This document shows, one piece after another, positions 1 to 7,730 of a stretch of 64,000 nt of DNA. Below the pieces are notes generated by a model that was not told where the DNA came from, did not search any database, and saw nothing but the letters and a program-made list of their open reading frames with translations. The stretch's first letter is position 1; every line of letters starts with the position of its first letter. The stretch comes from Halobacillus_A sp043497005 (GTDB lineage Bacteria > Bacillota > Bacilli > Bacillales > Halobacillaceae): contig NZ_JBIEKE010000002.1 of NCBI RefSeq assembly GCF_043497005.1, positions 1,054,001 to 1,118,000 of the forward strand. The letters run 5' to 3'. The translations under genes and the position numbers were made by a program.

Positions 1-128
1 GCAATAGGCGAGTCCTTTTCTACCATATCTTTCGCATGATGATATGCTTCCATACTCCTTTTTGCAAAATGGATACCCGTCAACCCGAGTAACGACTTGT
101 CAAACGTTGATTTATCAATTTGTTTCAT
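1..128 (-). CDS. Hypothetical protein, N-terminal part only
   Basis: The ATG at 126-128 is preceded by a good GGAGG ribosome site, and the frame stays open to the window edge (42 codons visible). The visible start reads MKQIDKSTFDKSLLG and continues with a mixed charged and amphipathic segment. There is no signal peptide or recognised motif. The gene runs off the left edge, so neither length nor function can be given. Confidence 0.6.
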   Translation of the reverse strand, partial: MKQIDKSTFDKSLLGLTGIHFAKRSMEAYHHAKDMVEKDSPI

Positions 129-187
129 AAGAATGCCTCCAAAGGATACCAAGTACATCTGGTATATTATAAAATTTTTCCATTAAA

Positions 188-228
188 AAAAGCCAAAAAA
201 GGTACGGGACTCGTATCTTTTTTGGCTT
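188..228 (-). terminator. Rho-independent terminator
   Basis: The arms AAGCCAAAAAAG and CTTTTTTGGCTT pair around a short loop. On the minus strand the hairpin runs into a T stretch (182-190). It would end transcripts from the small minus-strand genes to its right. Confidence 0.7.
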
Positions 229-380
229 ATGTCCAGCTCTATTGTCTAGTTCATTTCCACCAATGGTTATTCAAATTTAGTCTTTCATTTATTTGACCTT
301 CGTACGGATTAGGGAAAAAGTGTTCTGCCTTTTTCCTATTGTCTATTCTAACGCGAATGTAATGGTTTTTAAAGGGGGAG

Positions 381-521
381 CTAATCTTTTCTTAAAGCCC
401 GTCGTTCTGCGTAGGGGGTACATTGAATACAAACCGCTACTTTCTCCCCCTGATCATCTAAATAATAACTGGGTTTGTTCGCTTTCCTACGACAGATACA
501 GCACCTTTCCTGCTTAAACAC
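381..521 (-). CDS. Small zinc-ribbon-like protein (46 aa)
   Basis: A short frame starting at GTG 521 encodes a 46-residue basic protein with two cysteine clusters, CCIC near residues 7-10 and CIQC near 31-34. This layout suggests one bound zinc ion. The ribosome site is weak (AAAAAAGG), so the start is uncertain; the open frame extends further upstream to about 569 without an ATG. No family was recognised. It is the only coding potential I see between 229 and 622. Confidence 0.45.
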   Translation of the reverse strand: MFKQERCCICRRKANKPSYYLDDQGEKVAVCIQCTPYAERRALRKD

Positions 522-622
522 CTTTTTTAAAATGTTAGTAATATGATCATACCTTTTATTAGAATAATGTCAGTATAACCGCTTCCGGTCCTGCCGTGCA
601 AAACATTTGCTGTAGAAAAGAA

Positions 623-1048
623 CTACACTACAACAACCAGGGTGTACGATACTTCTCCCTGCGGCCATTGACCTAACATCTCATATACATATTCACCAGA
701 TTCTGAAGGCAGGATCCATCTTCCCTCTTCCGAAATGTGCTCCATTTCCTTTTCGTTTTTCCATAGATATACCTGAATATCTTCTGCCTGCTCACTAAAC
801 GAAATCTCCGCCTCTGCCTCGGCCTGCACTTTCTTCTTATCCATCGATTCAGCCATTTCGGTAGGAGATTCTGAATCTGTCGACTCTGTTTCTTTAAAGA
901 AAAGCGTGCCTTGGTCCCACTGATAAGCTCCACTCTTAAGGTCGATCTCCTGATCATTCACCTGCACCGTCCCCGTTGGAGGCTCATCCATTTGATTTGA
1001 AGAACAAGCCGCCAATAACAAAAACCCAACAGAAACTAAAAACCTCAC
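623..1048 (-). CDS. Putative lipoprotein
   Basis: The product has about 141 residues. It begins with a short hydrophobic signal ending in a lipobox (LLLAAC), so it should be lipid-anchored on the outer face of the membrane. The rest is acidic and Glu/Ser/Thr rich with no recognised domain. I chose the GTG at 1048 rather than the in-frame GTG at 1057, because the AGGAGG ribosome site at 1059-1066 abuts the latter and is well spaced from the former. Two 13-bp palindromes lie just upstream (1068-1108). The neighbour at 1108-1356 is in the same orientation with the same palindrome arrangement, suggesting joint control. Function unknown. Confidence 0.75.
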   Translation of the reverse strand: MRFLVSVGFLLLAACSSNQMDEPPTGTVQVNDQEIDLKSGAYQWDQGTLFFKETESTDSESPTEMAESMDKKKVQAEAEAEISFSEQAEDIQVYLWKNEKEMEHISEEGRWILPSESGEYVYEMLGQWPQGEVSYTLVVVV

Positions 1049-1067
1049 CCTGCACACCCTCCTTTTG

Positions 1068-1108
1068 TGTACCAGGTACAGAAAACTGACTTTCGTGTAC
1101 CTGGTACC
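1068..1108. repeat. Paired 13-bp palindromes, first pair
   Basis: TGTACCAGGTACA (1068-1080) and TGTACCTGGTACC (1096-1108) share the core GTACCWGGTAC. They are 28 bp apart start to start. The nearer palindrome ends 20 nt before the proposed GTG start at 1048. The farther one overlaps the stop codon of the upstream gene. Confidence 0.8.
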
Positions 1109-1356
1109 TAAAGTTCTAAATAAAGAACTGCGAAGATATAACCTGCGGACATGATAAGAAATAAGTAAGTAAATCCTCCATAATAAAGAAGTTTGCCGCC
1201 TTTTTTCTTCATTCGCTGCTTAGAGAAAAGTGAATATCCAAATAATACTCCTCCGTAGATCGTGACCAAACCGAAGAACGGATGAATGATGATAGATAAA
1301 GCGATGCCTATAATAAATAGTCCTAATGAAAGATTAAACGGTTTATCAGCGTACAA
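1108..1356 (-). CDS. Small integral membrane protein (82 aa)
   Basis: The protein has three hydrophobic segments separated by a basic loop (SKQRMKKKGGK), typical of a small inner-membrane protein. An ATG start at 1398 gives 96 residues but has no ribosome site. The TTG at 1356 is preceded by AGAGGGAG at proper distance and leaves the upstream palindrome pair outside the coding region, so I prefer it. It is likely co-regulated with the lipoprotein gene downstream. Function unknown. Confidence 0.65.
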   Translation of the reverse strand: MYADKPFNLSLGLFIIGIALSIIIHPFFGLVTIYGGVLFGYSLFSKQRMKKKGGKLLYYGGFTYLFLIMSAGYIFAVLYLEL

Positions 1357-1375
1357 TTTCTTTCTCCCTCTCTTT

Positions 1376-1416
1376 TGTACCTGGTACACATGATTCAATT
1401 TGCTGTACCTGGTACA
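1376..1416. repeat. Paired 13-bp palindromes, second pair
   Basis: TGTACCTGGTACA occurs at 1376-1388 and again at 1404-1416, both perfect palindromes 28 bp apart. The near copy ends 20 nt before the proposed TTG start at 1356. This is the same geometry as the pair at 1068-1108, with unrelated 15-bp spacers. Confidence 0.8.
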
Positions 1417-1670
1417 TTTTTCAATGCAATTTTTCGTTATTTATTTAATGCTGATTGTTAATGTGGGATATCGCCAAACTAATTGTGGGAATTGGTGCTA
1501 AGTAAATCAGCAGGGAAACTTGAAATATAATACCGAATTAAAACGGCAGAAAGAAGGACAACAAGTAGCCGGCAGGTTTATTTTTATGTAAGACTGTTAT
1601 TGCAATCCCCATCCTTAAGACCAAGTGCGATTACTGCTGTTATGGATCCAATACAGATATCGCCACTTCC

Positions 1671-2048
1671 TCAATATACTTTAGCCAGTACAACGAACGA
1701 TATGTATAAGGTTGAGATGCCTAAAGACGTTACGAGTGCCAGCACTTCAACAATAGATAAACGAATCCATTCAAACTGAACACCTAACATAAAAAAACTT
1801 ACATACAAAAGAACGGCCACACTTGTGCAGGTCATTCCTTTTTGTTGAATCCACTGCCTGCGTTCGTTTTTTTCGTTAAAAATGGGATACAAGTAACTAA
1901 GACAAAAACTGATAACTGCAATAGCTGCCATGTTGTAGGCCATAATTGGCGGTGATGTTTCCGCTATAAAACCGATCACTGCTATAAATATAGTCATCAT
2001 CGCTGCTAGTGACCCTAATATTAAAAAAAGCTTAAAATAAGACTTCAC
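1671..2048 (-). CDS. Membrane protein of unknown function
   Basis: About 125 residues with four predicted membrane segments and short loops. The GTG start at 2048 follows AAGAGGAGG at ideal spacing and removes the overlap with the upstream gene (2077-2718), leaving a 28-bp gap. The pair probably forms an operon. In the same frame beyond the TGA stop the reading frame stays open for about 30 codons, but I see no reason to treat that as coding. No family recognised. Confidence 0.65.
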   Translation of the reverse strand: MKSYFKLFLILGSLAAMMTIFIAVIGFIAETSPPIMAYNMAAIAVISFCLSYLYPIFNEKNERRQWIQQKGMTCTSVAVLLYVSFFMLGVQFEWIRLSIVEVLALVTSLGISTLYISFVVLAKVY

Positions 2049-2076
2049 TATGCGCCCCCTCCTCTTATTAAGAACT

Positions 2077-2718
2077 TTACCCAGTCGATTCAGTATGAGA
2101 ACCGGCTTCCTCACCTTTCTTCCAATACGACCTCACCCCATTGTTTATTATCCTTGCCTGGTTGGGAACTTGAATTGCTGCAATTGTAGAACTGAACAAA
2201 TCAACGGAAGAGGCAGCAGCGTTAATAATAATTAAAAGTTTGAACGTGCTGGTCAACAGACCAAAGGTTCCTAAAATAAGCGGCAGCACTATAGATAAAA
2301 TGAGAAATGGAGCCAGTGCAATGAGCAGAAAACGACTTTTTGTAATACTTTGTTCTGTATAAACAAAACCCACGAGCCAGTTTACTCCTACAAATGTTCG
2401 ATCAGACTTTATGAAATTCGGAACGAAGACGAGATGAATGCTTTCATGAATAATAAGCAGAACGAAGAACAAGACGAGACTCAATAAATTTATCGTTATT
2501 GTGAAGGAGTTTGAATCAAACCCAAAATCCCGGAAGTAGATACCGGTTGAGAAATGTATGATGCCGATCGCTATGATTACGTTTATGATCATAAATGGAA
2601 TGGAAAGCAAGATCGAGGTGATTAACTTTTTAGGTTCCTTTAAAGGGGTCCACCCTTTTTCCATAAGATGTTGGTGATATTGGTCATTAAACTCCGGTAT
2701 TTTAGTTGTTAGTTTCAT
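2077..2718 (-). CDS. DUF3267-type putative zincin membrane protease
   Basis: A 213-residue membrane protein with an HExxH motif (HESIH, residues 91-95) at the end of a hydrophobic helix, followed by two more hydrophobic segments. The arrangement matches the DUF3267 family of predicted membrane zinc peptidases. Asp173 in the segment ASSVDLF could be the third metal ligand. The ATG is preceded by GGGGGA. The next gene downstream also encodes a membrane protein. Substrate unknown; protease activity is an inference from the motif. Confidence 0.75.
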   Translation of the reverse strand: MKLTTKIPEFNDQYHQHLMEKGWTPLKEPKKLITSILLSIPFMIINVIIAIGIIHFSTGIYFRDFGFDSNSFTITINLLSLVLFFVLLIIHESIHLVFVPNFIKSDRTFVGVNWLVGFVYTEQSITKSRFLLIALAPFLILSIVLPLILGTFGLLTSTFKLLIIINAAASSVDLFSSTIAAIQVPNQARIINNGVRSYWKKGEEAGSHTESTG

Positions 2719-3058
2719 ATTTTCCCCCTATCTCTCTTTAATTCGCTTTTCTTCATTATCGTTTGATGCCTGCTGAGTGAAGCATTAATATCCTAAGCTG
2801 AAAACGGAGCAGGATAACGAACAATTCCATTCACGTCATTTAAGTCACTGCTTTACAATTCCTTAACCATATAGGATTCTTCGTTTTTTTATAGGTAAGT
2901 AATCGTCTCTTGCTTCAGCTCTGATTTTATACAATCAGTTCCTTCTTTCTTAACGATTTAACTGCATATTTAGTTTCAATATTCTGTAATATTTCACTTC
3001 TGCATCCTTTGGTACTTTCAGTTTAGCAAAGCATCATCCTTCATATCGTGAAAATTTT
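2719..3058. other. Non-coding stretch before tandem repeat
   Basis: AT-rich sequence with short interrupted frames on both strands and no ribosome site. The promoter of the DUF3267 gene should lie in its left end. I see no recognisable gene remnant. Confidence 0.5.
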
Positions 3059-3178
3059 AGCAGCGAAAATTTTTATTTAGCCGCGGTTTTGGATTTTTCG
3101 CCGCGGTTTTCTAAACTTAGCCGCGTTTCTTGCATTTTGGCAGCGAATTTCTTTATTTAGCCGCGAATTACTTTTTTA
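3059..3178. repeat. Six-copy 20-bp tandem repeat
   Basis: Units start every 20 bp at 3059, 3079, 3099, 3119, 3139 and 3159. Each begins with a GC-rich block (AGCCGCG or GGCAGCG) followed by about 13 AT-rich bases. Phasing is exact, although the AT part varies. The period is not a multiple of three, so the array is not coding. A degenerate seventh unit may precede it. It lies just beyond the terminator of the MFS gene. Confidence 0.85.
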
Positions 3179-3184
3179 ACAAAA

Positions 3185-3209
3185 AAGCTGCCTTCATCGA
3201 AGACAGCTT
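3185..3209 (-). terminator. Terminator of MFS gene
   Basis: Stem AAGCTGTCTTC with GAAGGCAGCTT read on the minus strand, followed by TTTTTTG. It lies immediately after the MFS stop codon. Confidence 0.85.
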
Positions 3210-3218
3210 CCTTCCTTT

Positions 3219-4652
3219 CTATTTGGCATCTGTAACCGTACGGCTAACGTGTATCCCCTCTTGTTCACGAGGTTTTCTTTTTATAAAAAAGGATAAAATG
3301 AGCCCGGCCAATGCTGAAATACCTGCAACAATGAAGGAAACGTTCACCCCATGAATCATGCCTTCTACACCTTCAGAAGGTATTGCTCCATTTGCCATCA
3401 CTGTAACTAGAAGCGCTGTACCGACAGCTCCGGAAACTTGACGCATCGTATTGTTCATCGCTGTGCCGTGCGGGATCAAGTGAGTCGGCAGCTGGTTCAG
3501 TCCAGCAGTTGTCACCGGCATCATTACCATCGCCACGCCAAACATCCTCGCCGCATTCACGACAGCTAAATACGTAAAGGTCGTTTCAGCATCCAGATTT
3601 GTAAACATAAACGTGGTAATCGTTACGATCACAAGTCCGATGATCGCCAGCCATCTTGCACCAAATTTATCAAAAAGCCGGCCGGTAATCGGGTTCATAA
3701 AGCCCATAACGAGTGCTCCCGGCAACAGCATTAATCCTGACTCAAACGCAGTGAAACCCAGCATATTTTGCATGAGCAGCGGTAAGATGGTGGCACCGCC
3801 GATTAAGGCAATAAACATCACCATTCCCAACGCTGTCGTTAATGTAAACACTTTAATTTTAAACACTCTAAATTCCAGGATCGGCTGTTGGAGTTGAAAT
3901 TGTCTTAAGATAAACCATGTCAAAGCAATAGCTCCAACCACCATCGCCACTACAACTTGCTGTGCTCCCCAGCCTGCATTTCCCGCCGTACTGAACCCAT
4001 ACAGCAAGCCGCCGAAACCCAGCGATGATAAAATAATAGATAATACATCCACTTTAGGGAAGGTTTGTTTAGTTACATTTTTAAGAATAAAATAAGCGAC
4101 GATAAAATCAATAATAACAACAGGTAATATGACGTAAAACAAGCTTCGCCAAGGGAATTGTTCAACTAGCCACCCGGATAAAGTCGGCCCAATCGCTGGG
4201 GCGAAAGAAATGACAAGGCCAAACATCCCCATCGCTGAACCGCGTTTCTCAATCGGATAAACCATCATAAGAATCGTCTGCATCAGCGGCATAATAATGC
4301 CGGCCCCTGAGGCCTGGGTAATTCTTCCCACCATTAAAATCGAAAAGTTGGGAGCAATCGCACAAATAGCTGTGCCCACTGCAAATAACCCCATTGCCGT
4401 TAAGAATAAGGCTCGTGTCGTAAACCTTTCAATTAAGAAAGCCGTAATTGGAATCATTATCCCGTTTACGAGCATGAAAATGGATGTCAGCCACTGGGCT
4501 GTACTCGCATCTAAACTTAGGTCCCTCATAATATGTGGTAAAGCTGTAGCCAATAATGTTTGATTTAAAATAGCAGCAAAAGCACCAGAAATGAGAACGA
4601 GCATTAATGGTCCACGGTTAATTTTTTCTTCAGTATTCAGTCGTTCCTCCAT
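3219..4652 (-). CDS. DHA2-family MFS drug efflux permease
   Basis: A 477-residue protein with about 14 hydrophobic segments, the size and pattern of the DHA2 (EmrB/QacA/LmrB) branch of the major facilitator superfamily. It would use the proton gradient to export drugs or other amphipathic compounds. The antiporter motif C region (APAIGPTLSGW) sits after the fourth segment, and the N-terminal half carries MVGRITQASGAG, typical of the family. The ribosome site is AAGGAAAAGAG. The gene stands alone and has a clear terminator. It resembles LmrB and MdrP of bacilli, but the substrate cannot be read from sequence. Confidence 0.85.
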   Translation of the reverse strand: MEERLNTEEKINRGPLMLVLISGAFAAILNQTLLATALPHIMRDLSLDASTAQWLTSIFMLVNGIMIPITAFLIERFTTRALFLTAMGLFAVGTAICAIAPNFSILMVGRITQASGAGIIMPLMQTILMMVYPIEKRGSAMGMFGLVISFAPAIGPTLSGWLVEQFPWRSLFYVILPVVIIDFIVAYFILKNVTKQTFPKVDVLSIILSSLGFGGLLYGFSTAGNAGWGAQQVVVAMVVGAIALTWFILRQFQLQQPILEFRVFKIKVFTLTTALGMVMFIALIGGATILPLLMQNMLGFTAFESGLMLLPGALVMGFMNPITGRLFDKFGARWLAIIGLVIVTITTFMFTNLDAETTFTYLAVVNAARMFGVAMVMMPVTTAGLNQLPTHLIPHGTAMNNTMRQVSGAVGTALLVTVMANGAIPSEGVEGMIHGVNVSFIVAGISALAGLILSFFIKRKPREQEGIHVSRTVTDAK

Positions 4653-4842
4653 CTCTTTTCCTTCTTTCTAGATATGTTCTAAACTCTTTATACAATAGAA
4701 AATAGTAACATATTATTTCGTTAATCGAAAGGAATTTGTTTAGGTTCCTAATTAATTTCTCGTAACAAAACCAATGCTTTGATTCTATGAAAAGAAAAGA
4801 GGTACACTAATAGTAGGTAAAATAAGAGAAAGGATGAATATC

Positions 4843-5565
4843 ATGTCACAAGACATTCAAGGTAAAAACGCCTATATTACTGGCGCTGGACGCGGGATCG
4901 GCCGTGCTGCAGCCCTTGAGCTTGCACGTGAGGGGGTAAACGTCGGGCTTATCGCTCGAACGGAGAGCCGGTTGAAAGAAGTAGCAGCAGAGGCTGAAGC
5001 ACTCGGAGTGAAAGCAAGCTATGCCACAGCTGATATTGCAGAAATGAAAGAAGTAGATGAAGCTGTCTCTCATATAAGAAATGAACTGGGGGCTGCTGAC
5101 GTTTTAATAAATAATGCTGCTATTAGTTCTAAAGGTTCTTTTCTTGAAATAGAACCTGAAGATTGGAAAAAAACCTTTGAAGTTAACGTATTCGGCACGT
5201 ACCATGTTACCCGCGCGGTCCTGCCGGATTTAATTGAAAAGGACAAAGGAGACATTATTAACATCTCCTCCAGTAATGGACTAAAAGGAACAGCTGGATC
5301 TACAGCTTACAGTGGTTCTAAATTTGCCATCCAGGGTATGACCGAAGCACTCATGCAGGAAGTCCGCCGCAATAACATTCGAGTATTTACGATGAACCCT
5401 AGTTTAGTTGCGACGGAATTAGCCTTCGGAGATAAGCTGGACGAACAAGATAAAGAAAAATTCATGCAGCCTGAAGATTTAGCTGAATACATGGTGGCCC
5501 AGTTAAAGCTTCACCAGCGTATCTTTATTAAAACCTCTCTCCAATGGGCAACAAATCCATTTTAA
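4843..5565 (+). CDS. Short-chain dehydrogenase/reductase, YoxD-like
   Basis: A 240-residue Rossmann-fold reductase. The glycine motif is TGAGRGIG, the NNA motif follows, and the catalytic set is Ser, Tyr156 and Lys160 (AYSGSK). The C-terminus (IFIKTSLQWATNP) closely recalls B. subtilis YoxD, annotated as a FabG-like 3-oxoacyl reductase of unknown substrate. I took the second ATG (4843), because AGAAAGG abuts the first one and is well spaced from the second. It is a single gene followed by a strong hairpin. Confidence 0.85.
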   Translation: MSQDIQGKNAYITGAGRGIGRAAALELAREGVNVGLIARTESRLKEVAAEAEALGVKASYATADIAEMKEVDEAVSHIRNELGAADVLINNAAISSKGSFLEIEPEDWKKTFEVNVFGTYHVTRAVLPDLIEKDKGDIINISSSNGLKGTAGSTAYSGSKFAIQGMTEALMQEVRRNNIRVFTMNPSLVATELAFGDKLDEQDKEKFMQPEDLAEYMVAQLKLHQRIFIKTSLQWATNPF

Positions 5566-5579
5566 TAACACTTGTTAAA

Positions 5580-5614
5580 AAAGCGCTGAGAAGTAACTCT
5601 CTCAGCGCTTTTTT
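5580..5614. terminator. Bidirectional terminator
   Basis: AAAGCGCTGAG and CTCAGCGCTTT form the stem, with A and T runs on either side. It serves the reductase on the plus strand and the membrane gene converging from the right. Confidence 0.85.
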
Positions 5615-5658
5615 AAATGTTAGCAATACAATGAAAGGTTCACCACTAATTAATTTAC

Positions 5659-6075
5659 TTATCTTATGTATGGTTCCAGCCACAGTAAGATCCCAATGGC
5701 ACTAACAAAAACCAATCCAATTTGCACAATCGTTATTTTATAGTTTGTCCTATTCTCTGAAAATCTCCATTCTACATACAACTGAAAAATAAGTTGGAAC
5801 GTAGGGAATAACAACGAGGCTAACAGAAAGAACAAAGAATTCGGCTGGATGAAAGCCATACTGCCTAATAGAATAACAACGAAAGAAATGCCTAAAACCC
5901 AGTCTCCTCGTTCATGAAAATCATTAACATGTTTAGGAAAGATAAGCTTTTTTTGATCTGCACCCGTTCTCCGTCTCAGAATGTTTGGAATACCTTCAAT
6001 AAGAAAGACAGCTGTCCCCATCATTACTAAAAACTCAAGCCAGAATGCTGGTTCCACTCCATGTTGTTCAATCAT
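5659..6075 (-). CDS. DUF4181-like membrane protein
   Basis: About 138 residues with four hydrophobic segments and a cytoplasmic loop containing RRRTGADQKKLIFPKHVN. The layout resembles the small DUF4181 membrane family of bacilli. The ATG at 6075 has CAGGAG at good spacing; an in-frame TTG lies two codons upstream. Function unknown. Confidence 0.65.
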   Translation of the reverse strand: MIEQHGVEPAFWLEFLVMMGTAVFLIEGIPNILRRRTGADQKKLIFPKHVNDFHERGDWVLGISFVVILLGSMAFIQPNSLFFLLASLLFPTFQLIFQLYVEWRFSENRTNYKITIVQIGLVFVSAIGILLWLEPYIR

Positions 6076-6149
6076 TATCAACTCCTGCTATATAGGCTCC
6101 TGTCTCTTATACGATTGACATCTAATTACAGTTTCAGAAAATATAAAAA

Positions 6150-6179
6150 GCACGAGAATCATCGATCCGATTCTCGCGC
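6150..6179 (-). terminator. Terminator of ectD
   Basis: GCGAGAATC pairs with GATTCTCGTGC on the minus strand, followed by TTTTTAT. It lies 29 bp beyond the ectD stop codon. Confidence 0.8.
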
Positions 6180-6207
6180 AATCTTAAATGTGGGGAAGTT
6201 ATACTTC

Positions 6208-7107
6208 TTAGTTATGACTATAAGTTCGAGCTCCTTCGCGTACAGCAATGAATTCAGGACGTTCTTTCCCGCCAGAATACGGTTTGACGAGCTGATTTTC
6301 AACACTATTGTAAACCATGAACAAGTTATTTCGGCTGTATGGGGTGATATTCCCATTGGAACCGTGCATGGTATTGCTTTCAAAAAGTGTAATGGATCCG
6401 GCTTTTCCAGTTGGAACAGAGATCCCTCCGCCTTTTTCAGCGAGCCAGCGTAGACTATCGTGATCGGGAACTCCGAGCTTTTGTTTTTGTAAAGATTCTT
6501 TATAGTTGTCGTCTGGCGTTTCACCTATGCAACTGACATAATAGTTTTGGGACCCTGGTATAAGCATCAAAGGCCCGTTAAATGTATAGTTATCAGAAAG
6601 GGCGATGGATAAGCTCACAGCCCTCATGCGGGGCATCCCGTCTTCAACATGCCATGTTTCAAAATCTGAATGCCAGTCGAACTCTTTGCCTGTAAAGCCT
6701 GGCTTGTAGTTTATGCGGGATTGGTGGATGTAAACATCGCTGCCTAGCAGGTGATTCATAATATCTAAAATACGCTGATCATTCGCTACGTCTTTAAAAT
6801 AATTGTCATCCTCGTGCACATGGAAAATGGAGCGAATTTCATCACTTTCCGGTTCGCGGATCACTTTGTCAGAAAAAGTATCTCTACTGTCGTCTTGCAG
6901 CTCAAAGATGCCTTTTTGCATTTGCGAAACTTCTTCGTCAGAAAAAAAGTTTTCAATTTGCAGGAAGCCATTCTTTTCATAAAAGTCGAGTTGTTCACTT
7001 GAAACAGGTGCTTCACTATCTTTAGAGCGATCCGTGTGAATCACAGGATCCTTTCTTTCCATTATTTCCGGTCGGTTATTTTGTCTGGATGGATAAAGAT
7101 CTTTCAC
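6208..7107 (-). CDS. ectD: Ectoine hydroxylase
   Basis: EctD is a non-haem Fe(II)/2-oxoglutarate dioxygenase that converts ectoine to 5-hydroxyectoine, a compatible solute used under salt and heat stress. The GTG at 7107, preceded by AAGGAGTG, gives 299 residues starting MKDLYPSRQNNRPEI, the usual EctD start. With this start the iron ligands fall at His146, Asp148 and His248, the positions known for characterised EctD, inside the signature FDWHSDFETWH. No ectABC genes are in the window, so the gene is an orphan relative to ectoine synthesis; substrate must come from a distant operon or uptake. It is monocistronic with its own terminator. Confidence 0.96.
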   Translation of the reverse strand: MKDLYPSRQNNRPEIMERKDPVIHTDRSKDSEAPVSSEQLDFYEKNGFLQIENFFSDEEVSQMQKGIFELQDDSRDTFSDKVIREPESDEIRSIFHVHEDDNYFKDVANDQRILDIMNHLLGSDVYIHQSRINYKPGFTGKEFDWHSDFETWHVEDGMPRMRAVSLSIALSDNYTFNGPLMLIPGSQNYYVSCIGETPDDNYKESLQKQKLGVPDHDSLRWLAEKGGGISVPTGKAGSITLFESNTMHGSNGNITPYSRNNLFMVYNSVENQLVKPYSGGKERPEFIAVREGARTYSHN

Positions 7108-7477
7108 AATCAAACACTCCTTATTAAAAGTAAAGATTTTCTTCGCCGAAGCCGTTTTCATTGTTGTAAACTTTCAAAAAACTTCCCCACGTACGCTATA
7201 TCTTCCCACTGTGTCATCGATTAAACTACTATTTTAGGAAAATTAAAATAAAAACCAAATAAACCAGCTAGAAAGAGATAGAGCGAGATATTTCATAATA
7301 ATATCCACATATAATCTTATATACGTACTCATCTACCGTCATTCGAACTCAATTCAACTCGCAGTCGTAATTATATCAAAATAATTATCCAGCAATCCTT
7401 CTCTGTCCTGGTGCAAGTCTTCTATCTGTCTGAAATAAGGCATATGTATAACCGTAAAATAAGGAGGTGGAGAAATA
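7108..7477. other. Intergenic region between divergent genes
   Basis: This AT-rich region separates ectD (minus) from the small gene at 7478 (plus) and must hold both promoters. I cannot single out a convincing promoter or operator for either. Confidence 0.5.
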
Positions 7478-7648
7478 ATGGATTTATTTTTCTATATCAC
7501 GATTATTGTTGCCCTTGCCCTTACTTATAACGGATATATTAAGAAGAAAAGCAGTGAAGTACAAACAAAGGAAATTGAACTGGAACATCAAAAGCTTGAA
7601 GTGGAAAGGCTCCGCCTGGAGAAAGAAATTTTGAAAGAAAAAGAATAA
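7478..7648 (+). CDS. Small membrane-anchored coiled-coil protein (56 aa)
   Basis: The protein has one N-terminal membrane segment (residues 2-17) followed by a highly charged helix of Glu, Lys and Leu heptads to the end, so it is probably anchored in the membrane with a cytoplasmic coiled coil. The start is firm: AAGGAGGTGG precedes the ATG. It shares a terminator with the convergent protease gene. No family recognised. Confidence 0.8.
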   Translation: MDLFFYITIIVALALTYNGYIKKKSSEVQTKEIELEHQKLEVERLRLEKEILKEKE

Positions 7649-7672
7649 ACGGGTCTTAAACCACAATTAAAA

Positions 7673-7714
7673 AAGCTGACTCAATAAAGGCCCCCACCTT
7701 TAACGAGTCAGCTT
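7673..7714. terminator. Shared terminator between convergent genes
   Basis: AAGCTGACTC and GAGTCAGCTT pair around a loop that can itself fold (AAAGG with CCTTT). A and T runs flank it, so it can act on both strands. Confidence 0.8.
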
Positions 7715-7730
7715 ATTATTTTTCAATAGA

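Noticed and set aside
293..517. 74-codon plus-strand open frame
   Set aside because: No ribosome site, and the opposite strand carries a better small gene with two cysteine pairs (381-521).
1575..1670. Possible in-frame continuation of the membrane gene at 1671-2048
   Set aside because: About 30 open codons follow the TGA, but there is no homology to judge by and the protein already has a reasonable end.
3059..3178. Tandem array considered as a CRISPR
   Set aside because: The period is only 20 bp with about 7 conserved bases per unit; there are no 24-37 bp repeats with unique spacers and no cas genes.
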